A stretch of 64,000 nt of DNA from the NCBI RefSeq assembly GCF_024539675.1, contig NZ_JAHHIT010000035.1, positions 81,389-145,388 of the forward strand. Reading direction: 5' to 3'. This document shows positions 47,601-57,974 of the stretch, in pieces; the first letter of the stretch is position 1; the number at the start of each line of letters is the position of its first letter. Below the pieces are notes generated by a model that did not search any database, was not told the DNA's origin, and saw only the letters and a list, made by a program, of their open reading frames with translations. The position numbers and the translations under genes are program-made. This DNA is from Streptomyces hilarionis. Lineage in GTDB: Bacteria; Actinomycetota; Actinomycetes; Streptomycetales; Streptomycetaceae.

Positions 47601-50600
47601 CCGGAGCCTATGTGCTCCTGCCGGACCTGCCGCTGACCACCAACGGAAAGCTCGACCGCGCCGCGCTCCCGGCCCCCGGCGTCGACGCCCACGCCCAGCG
47701 CCAGGACCACGCGTACGTGGCCCCGGCCGAGGGCACCGAGCGGACGCTGGCCGCGGTCTGGGCCGACCTCCTCGGCTTTGACGCCGGTCGGATCGGCGCG
47801 AACGACAACTTCTTCACCCTGGGCGGCCACTCCCTGCTCATCACGGTCCTGGTGGCCCGGCTGCGGGCGGTCGGGCTACAGCTCTCCGTACGCGACCTGT
47901 TCGACGACGCCACCCTGCGCGGTCTGGCGGCGCGTATCGACGCGGCCACCGCCGGGACCAACGGCAGCTCCGGCGAGGACCGGGCCGGCGAGCCGGCCGA
48001 GCCCGGCTACCAGGTGCCGCCGAACGCCGTCCCCGAGGGCTGCCGGCGGCTCACCCCCGAGCTGCTGCCGCTGGTTCGACTGGGCCAGGAGCACGTGGAC
48101 GCCATCGCCGACCGGGTCCCCGGCGGCGCCCCCAACGTCCAGGACGTCTACCCGCTGGTGCCCTCCCAGGAAGGCATCCTCTTCCACCACCTGATGGACC
48201 CGGAGAACGACCCGTACCTGATGTCCGCGGTGTTCGCCGCGGACGACGAAGCCGCGTGCACGGCGTTCCTCGACGCCCTCCAGGCCCTCATCGACCGCCA
48301 CGACGTGATGCGCACCGCCGTCCTCACCGAAGGTCTGCCCGAGCCGGTGCAGGTGGTGTACCGCGCGGCGACGCTCCCGGTGCAGCACATCGACCTGCCC
48401 GAGGCCGAGGCGCCCGGCGCGGACGCCGAGGAGCGGGCCCGCGCACTGGCAGGTCTGCCGACCCAGCTGCCGCCGGACCGGGCGCCGATGCTCAGCGTCC
48501 GGATCGCACGGGACCCCGCATCGCCCCGGTGTTTCCTGCTGTTGAACTTCCACCACCTCATCGAGGACGCCACCTCGATGCGCCTGATCGTCGACGAGCT
48601 GGCCGCCCACATGGCCGGGCGCTCCGACCTGCTCACGGCGCAGGCGCCCTACCGCGACTTCGTCGCCCACACCCTGCACCAACTGGCCACCGGCGACGCG
48701 GAGCAGTACTTCCGCGCCACCTTGGGCGACGTCACCGAACCGACGGTGCCGTTCGGCCTGAACGACGTGCACGGCGACGGCCGCCGCACCAGAAAGCCCC
48801 GCCGCTCGCTGCCCGCCGACCTCACCCGGCGGCTTCGGGCCGAGGCCGGGCGGCTCGGCCTCAGCCCGGCGTGGCTCTTCCACGCGGCCTGCGCCCGCGT
48901 GGTGGCCGCCGGCAGCGGGCGCGACGACGTGGTCTTCGGCACCGTCATGTCGGGGCGCCTACAGGGCGTGCCCGGGGTGGAGCGGATGCTGGGCAACTTC
49001 ATCAACACCCTCCCGCTGCGGGTGCGGCTGGCCGGCCGCACCGTACGGGAGTTGGTCGACGACGTTGCCGGCGACCTGCGCGAGCTGATCGTCCGCGAGC
49101 AGTCCTCGTTGAGCCTGGCCCAGCGGTGCAGCGGGCTGGACAACGACACCCCGTTGTTCACCGCGGCGATCAACTTCCGGCACTTCGAGCCCGCGCGCAA
49201 CGGCGCCCCGGCGCCGGCCTTGGAGGAACAGGGCATCCGCTGGCTGGCCGTCATGGACCGCACCAACTACCCCATGGGCATGTCGCTCGACGACCTCGGC
49301 GACGAACTCTCCCTCACCGTCCAGATCGAGGACACGGTCGAACCCGAGACCCTGCTGTCCTACGTGGAGACCGCCCTCGCGGGCATCGTCGACGCACTGG
49401 CCGCCGACGACGGACACGGCACCCGGGCACTCGACATCGACGTGCTGCCCCCGGCCGAGCGCGAGCGGCTACTCACCGTGGCCCGCGGCGCCCGTCCCCC
49501 GTACCCGCAGGACTCCTGCCTCGCCGAGCTGTTCGAGCAGCAGGCGGCCGAGCGCCCCGAGGCGCCCGCGGTGCGCCACGGCGAGCGTCGGCTGACCTAC
49601 GCGCAGCTCAACGCGCGGGCGAACCAGGTCGCCCACCACCTGCGCGGCCTCGGGGTCGGCCCCGACGTCCTGGTCGGCGTGTGCGCCGACCGCTCGCCGG
49701 AGCTGGTGGTCGGACTGCTGGGCGTCCTCAAGGCGGGCGGCGCCTACGTCCCGATCGACCCCGGCTACCCGGAGCAGCGCATCCGAGCCCTGCTCGACGG
49801 CTCCGGAGTGCGCATCGTGCTGGGCCGGGCCGGGATGCCGGGGGCGCTCTTCGAGCAGCTCGACGAGGTGCTCGACCTCGACACCGGCGAGCGCGCCGGC
49901 GACCGGGCCCAGGTGCTCGAGACCATGCCCACGCATGATCCCGACCGGGCCGCACTGGGTCTGACGCCGGACCACCTCGCCTACGCCGTCTTCACCTCCG
50001 GCTCCACCGGCCGCCCCAAGGGCGTGCTGGTCGAACAGCGCGGCGTGGTGCGGTTGGTGCGCAACCCGGACTACTTCGCCGCCGACGAGTCCACGGCGGT
50101 GCTCCACCACTCCTCGATCTCCTTCGACGCCGGCTCCCAGGAGGTGCTCACCCCGCTCGTCTCCGGCGGCCTCCTGGTGCTGCACGACGGCGACTCCAAG
50201 GACCCGGCCCAGCTGCTCGACTGCGTCGAACGGGCCGGAGTCACCACGATGCTGCTGTCGGCCGCCTTCCTGCCTGCCTTCGCCGAGGCCGCCGAGACCC
50301 GCAGCAAGCTGCCGCTGCGCGAACTCGCGGTCGTCGGCGACACCTTCTCGGCCCGGGACGTGCGGCGGCTGCACACAACGCACCCGGGGCTGACCGTCAC
50401 CAACGGCTACGGCCCGACCGAGAACAGCATCGCCTCCACCTACCACGTGATCCCGCGCGGCCTCCCCGAGGACAGCCGGGTGCCGATCGGCGTGCCCGTC
50501 CCGCACACCACCGCCTACGTCACCGACGAGCGGCTGCGGCTGGTGCCGGACGGGGTGATCGGCGAGCTCTGCCTGGGCGGCGCCGGCGTCGCCCGCGGTT

Positions 50601-53600
50601 ACCTCGACAACCCTGAGCTGACGGCCCGGCGGTTCGTCGACGACCCCTTCGGCGACGCCCCGGGCGGGCGCCTGTACCGCACGGGCGACCTGGTGCGCTG
50701 GCTGCCCGACGGCACCCTGGAGTTCCGCGGCCGGGTGGACGATCAGGTGAAGGTCCGCGGCTTCCGCGTCGAGCCCGGCGAGGTCGAGGCGGCGCTGAAC
50801 GCGCACCCCTGCGTGCACAGCGCCGTGGTCGTACCCCGTGTCGACGGCGGGGCCGGCACCCTGAGCGCCTACGTGCGCCCGACCGAGGAGTGGCTGGAGC
50901 AGGCCGCCGCGGAACAGACCGCCGAGCACCTGGTCCAGTGGCGCCGACTCTTCGAGGACCAGTACTCCCGGGAAGCCGACGAGGCCGTCCCCGACGATCT
51001 CAACCTGGCCGGCTGGGAGAGCAGTTACAGCGGGGAGCCGATCCCCGAGGCCGAGATGCGGGAGTGGATCGACGGCGCCGTCGAGCGGATCCGCGAGCTG
51101 CGGCCCAGGCGGCTGCTGGAGATCGGCTGCGGCACCGGACTGCTGCTCTTCCGCTACGCGCAGGAGTGTGAGCGGGTGCACGGCATCGACGTCTCCGCGG
51201 CGGCCCTCACGGACGTGCGCCGGGGCGCCGAGCGCCGCGGCTGGTCCCACGTCACCCTGCGGGAAGGCGACGCGCTGTCGGTGGCGGATCTCGGCGCCGA
51301 GACCTTCGACGTGGTCGTGCTCAACTCCGTGGCGCAGTACTTCCCCAGCCGCCACTACCTCCAGGAGGTGATCACCCGGATCCTGCCCCGGCTCGAGGAG
51401 GGCGGCCGGATCCTGCTGGGCGACATCCGCAACCTGGACCTGTTCTCCGAGCACGTCTGCGCCATCGAGCGCAGCCGCTCCGGCGTCCCGAGCACGGCCG
51501 ACGCGCTGGCCGCGCAGGTGCAGCGCCGCCGCCGGCAGGAGACCGAACTCCTGGTCAGTCCCAGCTTCTTCGCCCAGCTCCCCGAGCGGCACCAGGACCT
51601 GGGCGCCGTCGACATCATGGTCAAGCGGGGAACCGGCGGCAACGAGATGCTTGCCTACCGCTACGACGTGGTGCTGACGAAGGGCCGGGCCGCCACGGCA
51701 CCCGACCTGCCCTGGCTGGAGGCCACCAGCCCGGCCGACCTGCGCGCCCTGCTGCTCGGCGACGCCCCCGAGCGGTTCGGCGTCACCGGACTGACCAACC
51801 CCCGGATCGCCGAGGACGTGCGCGTCCTCGCCTCGCTGGCCCGGCTGGCCCCGTCCCGCCGGGTCGAGGCTCTGCCCGGCGGAGAGCGGCTCTCGGCGCG
51901 GGACCAGGAGAAGGTGCGCGAACTGGCGGACGCGCTGAGGCACGCCGAAGAGCTCGGCTACCACGTCGCGGCGACCTGGTCCCAGGACCGGCCGGACGGC
52001 CTCGACCTGGTGCTGGGCCGGGGCGAGCGGCCCCAGGTGCTGGCCCGCAGCCCGTACCGGGCCCGGCGCCTGGCCAACGCGCCGCAGATCGACCGGATCG
52101 GACCCGGCCTCGTCCGGGAGCTGCGCGACCATCTGTCCGAGCGGCTGCCGGACTACATGGTGCCCGGTGCCTTCGTAGTCCTGGAGGAACTGCCGGTCAC
52201 CCCGCAGGGCAAGGTCGACAAGCGGGCGCTGCCGGCCCCGGACGAGGAGGACCTCGCCAAGGAGGTCTACGTCGCGCCTCGCACCGAGGCCCAGCACCTC
52301 CTGTGCCGGCACATCGGCGCGGTCCTCGGGCTCGACCGGGTCGGTCTCCAGGACAACTTCTTCAACCTGGGCGGCCACTCCCTGCTCGCCACCCGCCTCA
52401 ACCTGCGGGTCAAGAAGGAGACCGGTGCGGACCTGCCGCTCCAGCTCATCCTCACGGCTGCCACCGTCGCCGATTTGGCGGCGGCCCTGGAAGCGGAGAC
52501 ACGGAAGGCGGAGCCGCCCGCCGCTGTGAGGGGCGGGCCCGGCGACGGAGCGGCCGCACTCCCGGCAACCGGGGCGGACCACGAGGGCGGAGGGGTCGCA
52601 CAGCCACAGCCGTCCACCGACCCGCCGTCCACCGACCTGCTGCCCGCCGCGCCCGCGGCGGAGGGCGACGAGGCGCCGCTGTCCCTCGCCCAGCAGGACC
52701 TGTGGTTCCTGCGCACCCCAGCGGGCCTGGCCACCGCGCACGACAACGTCCAACTGACCGTGCGGTTACGCGGCCGACTGGACCGGGAAGTCCTGGCACG
52801 GGCCGTGCACGCCCTGGTGTCGCGGCACGCGATCCTACGCACCAGCTACCCGGACCGCGAAGGGAGCGTCGTCCAGCGTGTGAACGGCGCCGACGGCTTC
52901 AAGACGACCGTCCTGGAGCTCCCGGAGTCCACCGGCGGCGAAACCGCGCTCGCCGAATGGCTGCGGGCCGAGCGGCTGCGGCCCTTCGCCCGGCAGGACC
53001 GGCACATGCTCCGCGCCCACCTGCTGGTCGTCGACGAGGAGGAGCACGTCCTCGTCCTGACCCGCCCGTGGGGCGTCGTGGACGGCTGGTCCACCGGCAT
53101 CCTGATGCGGGAACTCGTCGAGAACTATCACGGGTCGAAAGAGGGCCGGCCGGGCCCGGCGCCGCTGCCGCTCCAGTACGCCGACTTCGCCCGCTGGCAA
53201 CGCCGCACCGTGGACGCCGCCGAGCTCGAGCGGCAGCGCGACTTCTGGCGCAAGCGGCTCGACGGACTGCCCCAGTGCCTCGCCCTGCGCACCGACTACC
53301 CACGCTGCCCGGTCAGGTCCCACCAGGGAGGGGCGGTGGAACTCGCCGTCCCGGCCGACCTGGTCAGGCGGCTGCGCACGCTCGCCGCGCAGCACGGCGC
53401 CTCGCTCTACATGACCATGCTGGCGGCCTACGCGGCGCTCCTGGGCGGGCGAACCGACGACCGCGAGCTGGCCGTCGGTTCGCCGGTGACCAACCGGCCG
53501 GCCGCCGAACTGGACGACGTGGTCGGATACTTCGTGAACCCGCTGGTGATGCGCCTGGACGTGGCACCGCAGCAGGCCTTCAGCGGTCTGCTGGCCCAGG

Positions 53601-54025
53601 CCAGGGAGGTGGTGGCGGAGGCGCAGGCGCACCGGGACCTGCCCTTCGCCGACCTCGTCCGCACTCTGGTTCCGCGCCCGGATCCGGCCCATTCCCCACT
53701 GTTCCAGGTGATGTTCAACCTGGCGCCGACCCCCTCGACGGGCGGTGCGGGGCAGGACACCGACCGCGTCGACGGCCTGACCGGAAAGACGCTCTCCGCC
53801 GCTCCTGGGACGGCGGCCTTCGACCTGAACCTGTCCCTGCGCGAGACGGACAAGGGACTGGAGGGCTACCTGGAGTACAGCACCGACCTGTTCGCCCGGG
53901 GCAGCGCCGAGCGGCTGGCCGGGGACTACCTGGGCCTGCTGGGACGGATCGTCCAAAGCCCGGAGGCGGACCTGGCCGCGCTGCGCGCCGAGGCCGACGG
54001 GCGCAGCGGGGAGGACTGCTCATGA
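44642..54025 (+). CDS. Nonribosomal peptide synthetase, 3,127 aa (C-A-PCP-C-A-MT-PCP-C)
   Basis: An N-terminal docking-like helix ([20 protein letters not shown], residues 9-28) is followed by a C domain (HHTVSDG, His181-182), an A domain (about 510-1010; pocket D704-F-W-N-V-G-M-V-H, closely matching threonine codes), PCP (Ser1064) and a C domain (HHLIEDA, His1304-1305). Next is an A domain (1620-2530; pocket D1829-A-Q-L-A-V-G-I-A, unassigned) interrupted between its A8 and A10 motifs by a SAM methyltransferase (about 2095-2440; EIGCGTG at 2160-2166), the usual N-methylating layout. PCP (Ser2580) and a final C domain follow, in which HHxxxDG is PWGVVDG (Pro2809, Trp2810). No thioesterase or reductase ends the protein. 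ATG 44642 overlaps the previous stop. Codon 2709 is TTA. Confidence 0.93.
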   Translation: MSTPYPDSGPELIRKIQAMPAKRQRAVIALLTKRGVDLSALDIIPRRPRSQDQPPPLSFAQQRLWFLAQLEGTSAYYNVPMAMRLHGPLDRAAMRRALTGLVLRHEALRTRFEERDGVPYQCIDDGAAFTMREQDVADPAQVTGICQQEMLAPFDLARDTLIRALLLRVSATEHVLMVTMHHTVSDGWSVGVFFREVTELYEAARQGRDDTLEPLPVQYADFAHWQRQWLAGEAQDRQVDYWKDRLAGVEVGLTLPADRPRPPVRGYQGTREFFQCPPELLGRLRELGERHGATLYMTLLAAYSVVLHRYTQLTDIAVGTVVANRNRAETEGLIGLFANTLVMRNSLDGDPAFVELLARVKRTALEAYDHQDVPFEAVVDALQVERALSHSPVFQTVLVLQEEQAEPRLTLGGLEVTPVDVDFTIAKFDLTLDLRETPQGLAGAVEYSTTLFDRETIRRFVRHFTTLLAAVAEAPQEPISRLALLDEAELGAVTRRWSAPSGPAPGPARRIDEWFQEVARRTPDAVAVTCEDRSLTYAELNARANRLARYLRASGVVRDTPAALCLPRGEWLVVGALAVLKAGGAYVPLDLTAPVGRLAHVLSDSAPKVVLVDGALPEGLNACGAQVVDVRGDWEWLPADDLEPVTGTSPKDLAYVIYTSGSTGLPKGVLVEHRNVTRLFTTTLESFGFGSEDVWTLFHSFAFDFTVWETWGALLHGGRLVVVPREVARSPQEFYALLCEQGVTVLNQTPSAFGQLVAAQGEDGARHRLRTVVFGGEALDPTVLRPWFARPLNTATELVNMYGITETTVHVTHRVVTEADTASAVSPIGRPLPDLNVYVLDRHLNPVPTGAVGEMYVGGEGVARGYLNRPELTAERFLDDPFRGVPGARMYRTGDLARQLADGSLEYHGRNDDQVKIRGYRIEPGEVSARLNEHPGVRSCAVVVREDRPGNRQLVAYVVPAADQDRAGLRAELDGLARRVLPEYMLPGAYVLLPDLPLTTNGKLDRAALPAPGVDAHAQRQDHAYVAPAEGTERTLAAVWADLLGFDAGRIGANDNFFTLGGHSLLITVLVARLRAVGLQLSVRDLFDDATLRGLAARIDAATAGTNGSSGEDRAGEPAEPGYQVPPNAVPEGCRRLTPELLPLVRLGQEHVDAIADRVPGGAPNVQDVYPLVPSQEGILFHHLMDPENDPYLMSAVFAADDEAACTAFLDALQALIDRHDVMRTAVLTEGLPEPVQVVYRAATLPVQHIDLPEAEAPGADAEERARALAGLPTQLPPDRAPMLSVRIARDPASPRCFLLLNFHHLIEDATSMRLIVDELAAHMAGRSDLLTAQAPYRDFVAHTLHQLATGDAEQYFRATLGDVTEPTVPFGLNDVHGDGRRTRKPRRSLPADLTRRLRAEAGRLGLSPAWLFHAACARVVAAGSGRDDVVFGTVMSGRLQGVPGVERMLGNFINTLPLRVRLAGRTVRELVDDVAGDLRELIVREQSSLSLAQRCSGLDNDTPLFTAAINFRHFEPARNGAPAPALEEQGIRWLAVMDRTNYPMGMSLDDLGDELSLTVQIEDTVEPETLLSYVETALAGIVDALAADDGHGTRALDIDVLPPAERERLLTVARGARPPYPQDSCLAELFEQQAAERPEAPAVRHGERRLTYAQLNARANQVAHHLRGLGVGPDVLVGVCADRSPELVVGLLGVLKAGGAYVPIDPGYPEQRIRALLDGSGVRIVLGRAGMPGALFEQLDEVLDLDTGERAGDRAQVLETMPTHDPDRAALGLTPDHLAYAVFTSGSTGRPKGVLVEQRGVVRLVRNPDYFAADESTAVLHHSSISFDAGSQEVLTPLVSGGLLVLHDGDSKDPAQLLDCVERAGVTTMLLSAAFLPAFAEAAETRSKLPLRELAVVGDTFSARDVRRLHTTHPGLTVTNGYGPTENSIASTYHVIPRGLPEDSRVPIGVPVPHTTAYVTDERLRLVPDGVIGELCLGGAGVARGYLDNPELTARRFVDDPFGDAPGGRLYRTGDLVRWLPDGTLEFRGRVDDQVKVRGFRVEPGEVEAALNAHPCVHSAVVVPRVDGGAGTLSAYVRPTEEWLEQAAAEQTAEHLVQWRRLFEDQYSREADEAVPDDLNLAGWESSYSGEPIPEAEMREWIDGAVERIRELRPRRLLEIGCGTGLLLFRYAQECERVHGIDVSAAALTDVRRGAERRGWSHVTLREGDALSVADLGAETFDVVVLNSVAQYFPSRHYLQEVITRILPRLEEGGRILLGDIRNLDLFSEHVCAIERSRSGVPSTADALAAQVQRRRRQETELLVSPSFFAQLPERHQDLGAVDIMVKRGTGGNEMLAYRYDVVLTKGRAATAPDLPWLEATSPADLRALLLGDAPERFGVTGLTNPRIAEDVRVLASLARLAPSRRVEALPGGERLSARDQEKVRELADALRHAEELGYHVAATWSQDRPDGLDLVLGRGERPQVLARSPYRARRLANAPQIDRIGPGLVRELRDHLSERLPDYMVPGAFVVLEELPVTPQGKVDKRALPAPDEEDLAKEVYVAPRTEAQHLLCRHIGAVLGLDRVGLQDNFFNLGGHSLLATRLNLRVKKETGADLPLQLILTAATVADLAAALEAETRKAEPPAAVRGGPGDGAAALPATGADHEGGGVAQPQPSTDPPSTDLLPAAPAAEGDEAPLSLAQQDLWFLRTPAGLATAHDNVQLTVRLRGRLDREVLARAVHALVSRHAILRTSYPDREGSVVQRVNGADGFKTTVLELPESTGGETALAEWLRAERLRPFARQDRHMLRAHLLVVDEEEHVLVLTRPWGVVDGWSTGILMRELVENYHGSKEGRPGPAPLPLQYADFARWQRRTVDAAELERQRDFWRKRLDGLPQCLALRTDYPRCPVRSHQGGAVELAVPADLVRRLRTLAAQHGASLYMTMLAAYAALLGGRTDDRELAVGSPVTNRPAAELDDVVGYFVNPLVMRLDVAPQQAFSGLLAQAREVVAEAQAHRDLPFADLVRTLVPRPDPAHSPLFQVMFNLAPTPSTGGAGQDTDRVDGLTGKTLSAAPGTAAFDLNLSLRETDKGLEGYLEYSTDLFARGSAERLAGDYLGLLGRIVQSPEADLAALRAEADGRSGEDCS

Positions 54026-55365
54026 GCGCCCTCACAGCCGTCGTCCTCGGTGACGTGGCCCTGGTCGTCCTGGTGTCCTGGCTGGCCGAGGGCCTCGCCC
54101 GCAGGCTCGGCCAACCCGTGGTGATCGGCCAGATCCTGGGTGGCATCGCCCTGGGGCCGACCCTGCTGGGTCAGCTACCGGGGGATCCGACCGCCTTCCT
54201 CTTCCCCACCGAGGCCCGGCCGTTCCTCTCGGTGCTCGCCCAGGTGGCGATCGTCCTGTTCCTCTTCGTGGCGGGCTACGAGATCGACTTCCGCTCCTTC
54301 CGAGCGGGACGCACCTCGGTGAGCGTCGCGCTGGCCGCCCTGCTGGTCCCGATGGGACTGACCCTGGCGACCGTCTCCCTGGGGGGCGGGATCTTCTCCG
54401 CAGTGGACCCGGCGCACGCGGGCCGCGACGCGTTCGCGATGTTCCTGGCGGTGGCGATCTCGATCACGGCGCTGCCGGTCCTGGCGGCCATCGTGCGTGA
54501 GCGTGCGGCGGGCACCAGGGCCGGAACGGTGGCGATCGCGGCGGCCGGACTCATGGACGTGGCCGCCTGGCTCGTGCTGGCCGCGGTGCTCAGCGACTCG
54601 GGCCCCGCCACTCGCCGCTCCTGGCTGGTGACCCTGGCGCTGCTGGTGGGATTCACGGCGTTCCTGTTCGGCTGCGTGCGGCCCGCGCTGCGATGGTGGC
54701 TGGCCCGGCCGGCCACCCTGCTGAGCAACCCGGTGCCGGTGGCACTGGTCCTCGCCCTGGGCAGCGCCTGGGTCACCGAGTCGCTCGGGCTGCACGCCGT
54801 CTTCGGCGGGTTCCTCGCCGGGATGGCCATGCCGTCGCGCCACGGCGCTCCGGACGCCGACGTCCTGGGGCCGATGGAGCAGACCGCCAACCTGCTGCTG
54901 CCGCTGTTCTTCGTCACCACCGGACTGTCCGTCAACCTCGCCATGGTGGGGACGGACGGTCTGGCCCTGCTCGCCCTGCTCCTGCTGGTGGCGGTCGCCG
55001 GAAAGACCGTCCCCACCTACGGCGTGGCTCGTCTGCACGGCATGGAGCCCCGGCAGTCCGCCCTGGTCGCCGTCATGGTGAACACCCGCGGTCTGACCGA
55101 GCTCATCGTGCTGGAGGTCGGCAAGTCCGCGGGACTCATCGGCCAGAAGCTCTACACCGTCCTGGTCCTGGTGGCGCTGGTCACCACCGTGATGACCGGC
55201 CCACTGCTCCAGTTGATCGGTTCCGGGGACAAGGACAGGCGGCGGTCGGGCCGCACCGGGACGAGCCCTTCACCAACTGCCCCTACCACACCCATTGCAC
55301 CAACTGCCCATTCAGTGCGGTCCGTCGGCGTCGGCGGCGAGGAAGCGGGAGAGAAATCAGCGTGA
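54022..55365 (+). CDS. Cation:proton antiporter (CPA2/Kef-type)
   Basis: A 447-aa membrane protein with about 12 hydrophobic segments typical of the Na+/H+ exchanger CPA2 group. It has [16 protein letters not shown] near residue 35, [14 protein letters not shown] near residue 90, [16 protein letters not shown] near residue 258, [12 protein letters not shown] and the conserved late block [15 protein letters not shown] near residue 355. The C-terminal 60 residues are hydrophilic (Thr/Pro/Ser-rich) without a recognisable RCK/TrkA-N domain. Start and stop overlap the NRPS (ATGA) and the halogenase (GTGA), so it belongs to the biosynthetic operon. Related antiporters in antibiotic clusters are thought to serve self-resistance or export; halide/pH balance for the halogenase is another possibility. 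None is proven. Confidence 0.88.
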   Translation: MSALTAVVLGDVALVVLVSWLAEGLARRLGQPVVIGQILGGIALGPTLLGQLPGDPTAFLFPTEARPFLSVLAQVAIVLFLFVAGYEIDFRSFRAGRTSVSVALAALLVPMGLTLATVSLGGGIFSAVDPAHAGRDAFAMFLAVAISITALPVLAAIVRERAAGTRAGTVAIAAAGLMDVAAWLVLAAVLSDSGPATRRSWLVTLALLVGFTAFLFGCVRPALRWWLARPATLLSNPVPVALVLALGSAWVTESLGLHAVFGGFLAGMAMPSRHGAPDADVLGPMEQTANLLLPLFFVTTGLSVNLAMVGTDGLALLALLLLVAVAGKTVPTYGVARLHGMEPRQSALVAVMVNTRGLTELIVLEVGKSAGLIGQKLYTVLVLVALVTTVMTGPLLQLIGSGDKDRRRSGRTGTSPSPTAPTTPIAPTAHSVRSVGVGGEEAGEKSA

Positions 55366-56852
55366 GCAACACCGAAGCATTCGATGTCGTGGTCGTCGGC
55401 GGTGGCCCTGGCGGCTCGACACTGGCCGCACTCGTCGCCAAGAAGGGGCACTCGGTGCTCGTTCTGGAGAAGGAGTTCTTCCCGCGTTACCAGATCGGGG
55501 AGTCCCTGCTTCCGTCCACGGTCCACGGCGTCTGCCGGCTGACCGGCGCGGCGGACGAGCTGGCGAAGGCGGGCTTCCCGCTCAAGCGCGGCGGCACTTT
55601 CCGCTGGGGCGCCAACCCGGAGCCGTGGACCTTCTTCTTCTCGGTCTCCCCCCGGATGGCCGGCCCGACCTCCACCGCCTACCAGGTGGAGCGCTCCAAG
55701 TTCGACAAGATCCTGCTGGACAACGCCCGTCGGGTCGGCGCCGTGGTCCGTGAGGGCAGCGCGGTTTCGGAGGTCGTGGAGGACGGCGACCGGGTCACGG
55801 GCGTGCGCTACACCGACGACCAGGGGGTGCAGCGGGAGGTGTCGGCCCGGTTCGTGGTGGACGCCTCCGGCAACCAGAGCCGGCTCAACCGGAGCATAGG
55901 CGGCCGCCGGGAGTACTCGGACTTCTTCCGCAACCTGGCGCTGTTCGGTTACTTCGAGGGCGGCAAGCGGATGCCGGAGCCGATCCGCTACAACATCCTG
56001 TGCGTCGCCTTCGAGAGCGGCTGGTTCTGGTACATCCCGCTGAGCGACACGCTGACCAGCGTCGGCGCGGTGGTGCGGCGGGAGCTGGCCGAGAAGGTCC
56101 AGGGCGATCCGGAGAAGGCGCTCCAGGCGCTGATCGACGAGTGTCCGATGATCTCGGACTTCCTCTCCCCTGCCACCCGGGTCACCACGGGCCAGTACGG
56201 CCAGATCCGCGTCCGCAAGGACTACTCGTACCACCACACCGCCTTCTGGCGGCCGGGCATGATGCTCGTCGGTGACGCCGCCTGTTTCGTCGACCCGGTC
56301 TTCTCCTCCGGCGTCCACCTGGCCACCTACAGCGCGCTGCTGGCCGCGAGGTCGATCAACAGCACGCTGGCCGGCGAGGTCGAGGAGGAGGCGGCGATGA
56401 AGGAGTTCGAGGCGCGCTATCGCCGCGAGTACAGCGTTTTCTACGAGTTCCTGATGTCCTTCTACGACATGCACCGCGTCGAGGGCTCCTACTTCTGGGA
56501 GGCCAAGAAGCTCACCCGGAACAGCAGCTCCGAGATGGAGTCGTTCGTGAACCTGGTGGGCGGCGTCTCCTCCGGGGAGGCGGCACTCACGGACGCCGAC
56601 TCGGTCGCCGCACGCCTGCACGCGCAGACCGAGGAGTTCGCCGCAGCGGTCGAGGCCATCTCGGGGGACGGCAACGACAACTGGGCCCCGCTTCTGGGTG
56701 CGTCGGTGGCACGTGAGGCGATGGTCGAGAGCTCCAAGATGCAGATGCACGTGGCGCTGGGAGAGGACTCCGAGGACGAGTTGCCGCTCTTCGAGGGCGG
56801 CCTGATCCCCTCGTCGGACGGCCTCTCCTGGGTAGCCCCGCAGTCGGCCTGA
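55362..56852 (+). CDS. Flavin-dependent halogenase
   Basis: A 496-aa FADH2-dependent halogenase. The N-terminal FAD motif is VVVVGGGPGGSTLAALVAKKG (glycines 13-18). The family block IGESLLPSTVHGVCRLTGA follows, then the diagnostic W-x-W-x-I-P motif as WFWYIP (221-226) and the second FAD motif MMLVGDAACFVDPVFSSGVHLA (about 305-326). The sequence is of the CmlS/CndH/PltA-like type, which often acts on substrates bound to carrier proteins, rather than the free-tryptophan type. The long C-terminal region (EVEEEAAMKEFEARYRREYSVF onward) is normal for this subgroup. GTG 55362 overlaps the antiporter stop. It is the last gene of the first biosynthetic transcript, which ends at the hairpin 56896-56930. 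A separate flavin reductase is not seen in the window. Confidence 0.92.
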   Translation: MSNTEAFDVVVVGGGPGGSTLAALVAKKGHSVLVLEKEFFPRYQIGESLLPSTVHGVCRLTGAADELAKAGFPLKRGGTFRWGANPEPWTFFFSVSPRMAGPTSTAYQVERSKFDKILLDNARRVGAVVREGSAVSEVVEDGDRVTGVRYTDDQGVQREVSARFVVDASGNQSRLNRSIGGRREYSDFFRNLALFGYFEGGKRMPEPIRYNILCVAFESGWFWYIPLSDTLTSVGAVVRRELAEKVQGDPEKALQALIDECPMISDFLSPATRVTTGQYGQIRVRKDYSYHHTAFWRPGMMLVGDAACFVDPVFSSGVHLATYSALLAARSINSTLAGEVEEEAAMKEFEARYRREYSVFYEFLMSFYDMHRVEGSYFWEAKKLTRNSSSEMESFVNLVGGVSSGEAALTDADSVAARLHAQTEEFAAAVEAISGDGNDNWAPLLGASVAREAMVESSKMQMHVALGEDSEDELPLFEGGLIPSSDGLSWVAPQSA

Positions 56853-56895
56853 GGGCTCGTGACCGGGGCCGGGCGGGTCGGCGTGGCACGTTCGC

Positions 56896-56930
56896 GGTCG
56901 GCCCGCCCGCTCCGGCGGGGCGGGCCGACC
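56896..56930. terminator. Bidirectional terminator between halogenase and SDR genes
   Basis: A perfect 13-bp stem, GGTCGGCCCGCCC (56896-56908) and its complement (56918-56930), with a 9-nt loop. It lies between the two convergent stop codons and marks the end of the 32.5-56.9 kb operon. Confidence 0.75.
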
Positions 56931-56953
56931 GGCTCACCGGAGCGGGCGGACAG

Positions 56954-57715
56954 TCACCTCGGCCCCATCCGCAGGGCGCCGTCGAGCCGGATCGTCTCCC
57001 CGTTGAGCATCGGGTTGTCCACGACGTGGGCCACGAGCGAGGCGAACTCCTCGGCCTCTCCGAGGCGTTGCGGATGCGGCACCTGCCGACCGAGCGCCTC
57101 GATCGCGGACTGCGGGAAGCCGTCGAACATCGGGGTGTGGAAGAGGCCCGGGGCGATGGTGACCACGCGGATCCGCGACCGGGCGAGGTCGCGGGCGATC
57201 GGCAGGGTCATGCCGACGATGCCGCCCTTGGCGGCCGCGTAGGCGGCCTGCCCGATCTGGCCGTCGAAGGCGGCGATCGAAGCGGTGTTGACGATGACTC
57301 CGCGTTCGTCGCCGTCGTCCTCCAGCCCGATCATCCGTGCCGCGGCGAGGCGGATGACGTTGAAACTTCCGATCAAGTTGATCCGGACGACCTCGCTGAA
57401 GGCCTCGAGCGGGAACGGACCGCTGCCGCCGGCCGTCCGGTGGGCGTTGCCGACCCCCGCGCAGTTCACGACGATCCGCAGTCGGCCGAGTTCCATGGCG
57501 CGCTCGACGGCGGCGGTGACGTCCACCTCACTGGTGACGTCACCGGCAGAAAGGACGACTCCCTCGCCCAGTTCCGCCACGACCTTTTCACTCCGCACGG
57601 AAGGCCGGTTGAGGATGACCACGTAAGCACCCCGCTCGCGCAGGTTCCGTACCGTCGCCAGGCCGAGGCCGGACGTTCCACCGGTGACCAGTGCAACGCT
57701 TCCTTCTATTCGCAC
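56954..57715 (-). CDS. Short-chain dehydrogenase, 17-beta-HSD10/3-hydroxyacyl-CoA dehydrogenase-like
   Basis: A 253-aa classical SDR. It has the cofactor motif VALVTGGTSGLGLATVRNL (residues 8-26), NCAGVG near residue 85, the catalytic Ser in VIVNTASIAAFDG and Tyr-x3-Lys in AAYAAAKGGIVGMTL (about 160-175). The C-terminal PHPQRLGEAEEFASLVAHVV and LNGETIRLDGALRMGPR are characteristic of the type 2 3-hydroxyacyl-CoA dehydrogenase/HSD10 group, which uses NAD+. GTG 57715 follows GGAG; upstream in-frame residues are basic and non-family. It is transcribed against the operon and divergent from the DUF6421-like gene. It could oxidise a beta-hydroxyacyl unit, supply a precursor such as an acyl-CoA, or be unrelated to the pathway. 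Confidence 0.88.
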   Translation of the reverse strand: MRIEGSVALVTGGTSGLGLATVRNLRERGAYVVILNRPSVRSEKVVAELGEGVVLSAGDVTSEVDVTAAVERAMELGRLRIVVNCAGVGNAHRTAGGSGPFPLEAFSEVVRINLIGSFNVIRLAAARMIGLEDDGDERGVIVNTASIAAFDGQIGQAAYAAAKGGIVGMTLPIARDLARSRIRVVTIAPGLFHTPMFDGFPQSAIEALGRQVPHPQRLGEAEEFASLVAHVVDNPMLNGETIRLDGALRMGPR

Positions 57716-57974
57716 GTGCTGCTCCAGTTCTGTCGGCCGGCGCACCGGGGCAACCAGGCGCCTGAAAGGCTCGCGGACATTCCTGCGCAAGCCAGGACGT
57801 CAAGCTAGCCAGCGCGGAGGTAAAGGCGCAAGCACTCCTTCGGAGAATGCGACCGGCTCGGCCTGAAAGCGCAAATAAGAACCGAATCCGTACATTGCGG
57901 AGTGAGGTGCAGGAGACCACTGCACCCTCGATCCCGGTGAAGCATAGAATCCATGCCTGAAAAGAAGGTGCGCA

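Noticed and set aside
49469..52753. A long minus-strand frame opposite the NRPS
   Set aside because: Its composition is that of a reverse-complement shadow and it has no recognisable motif.
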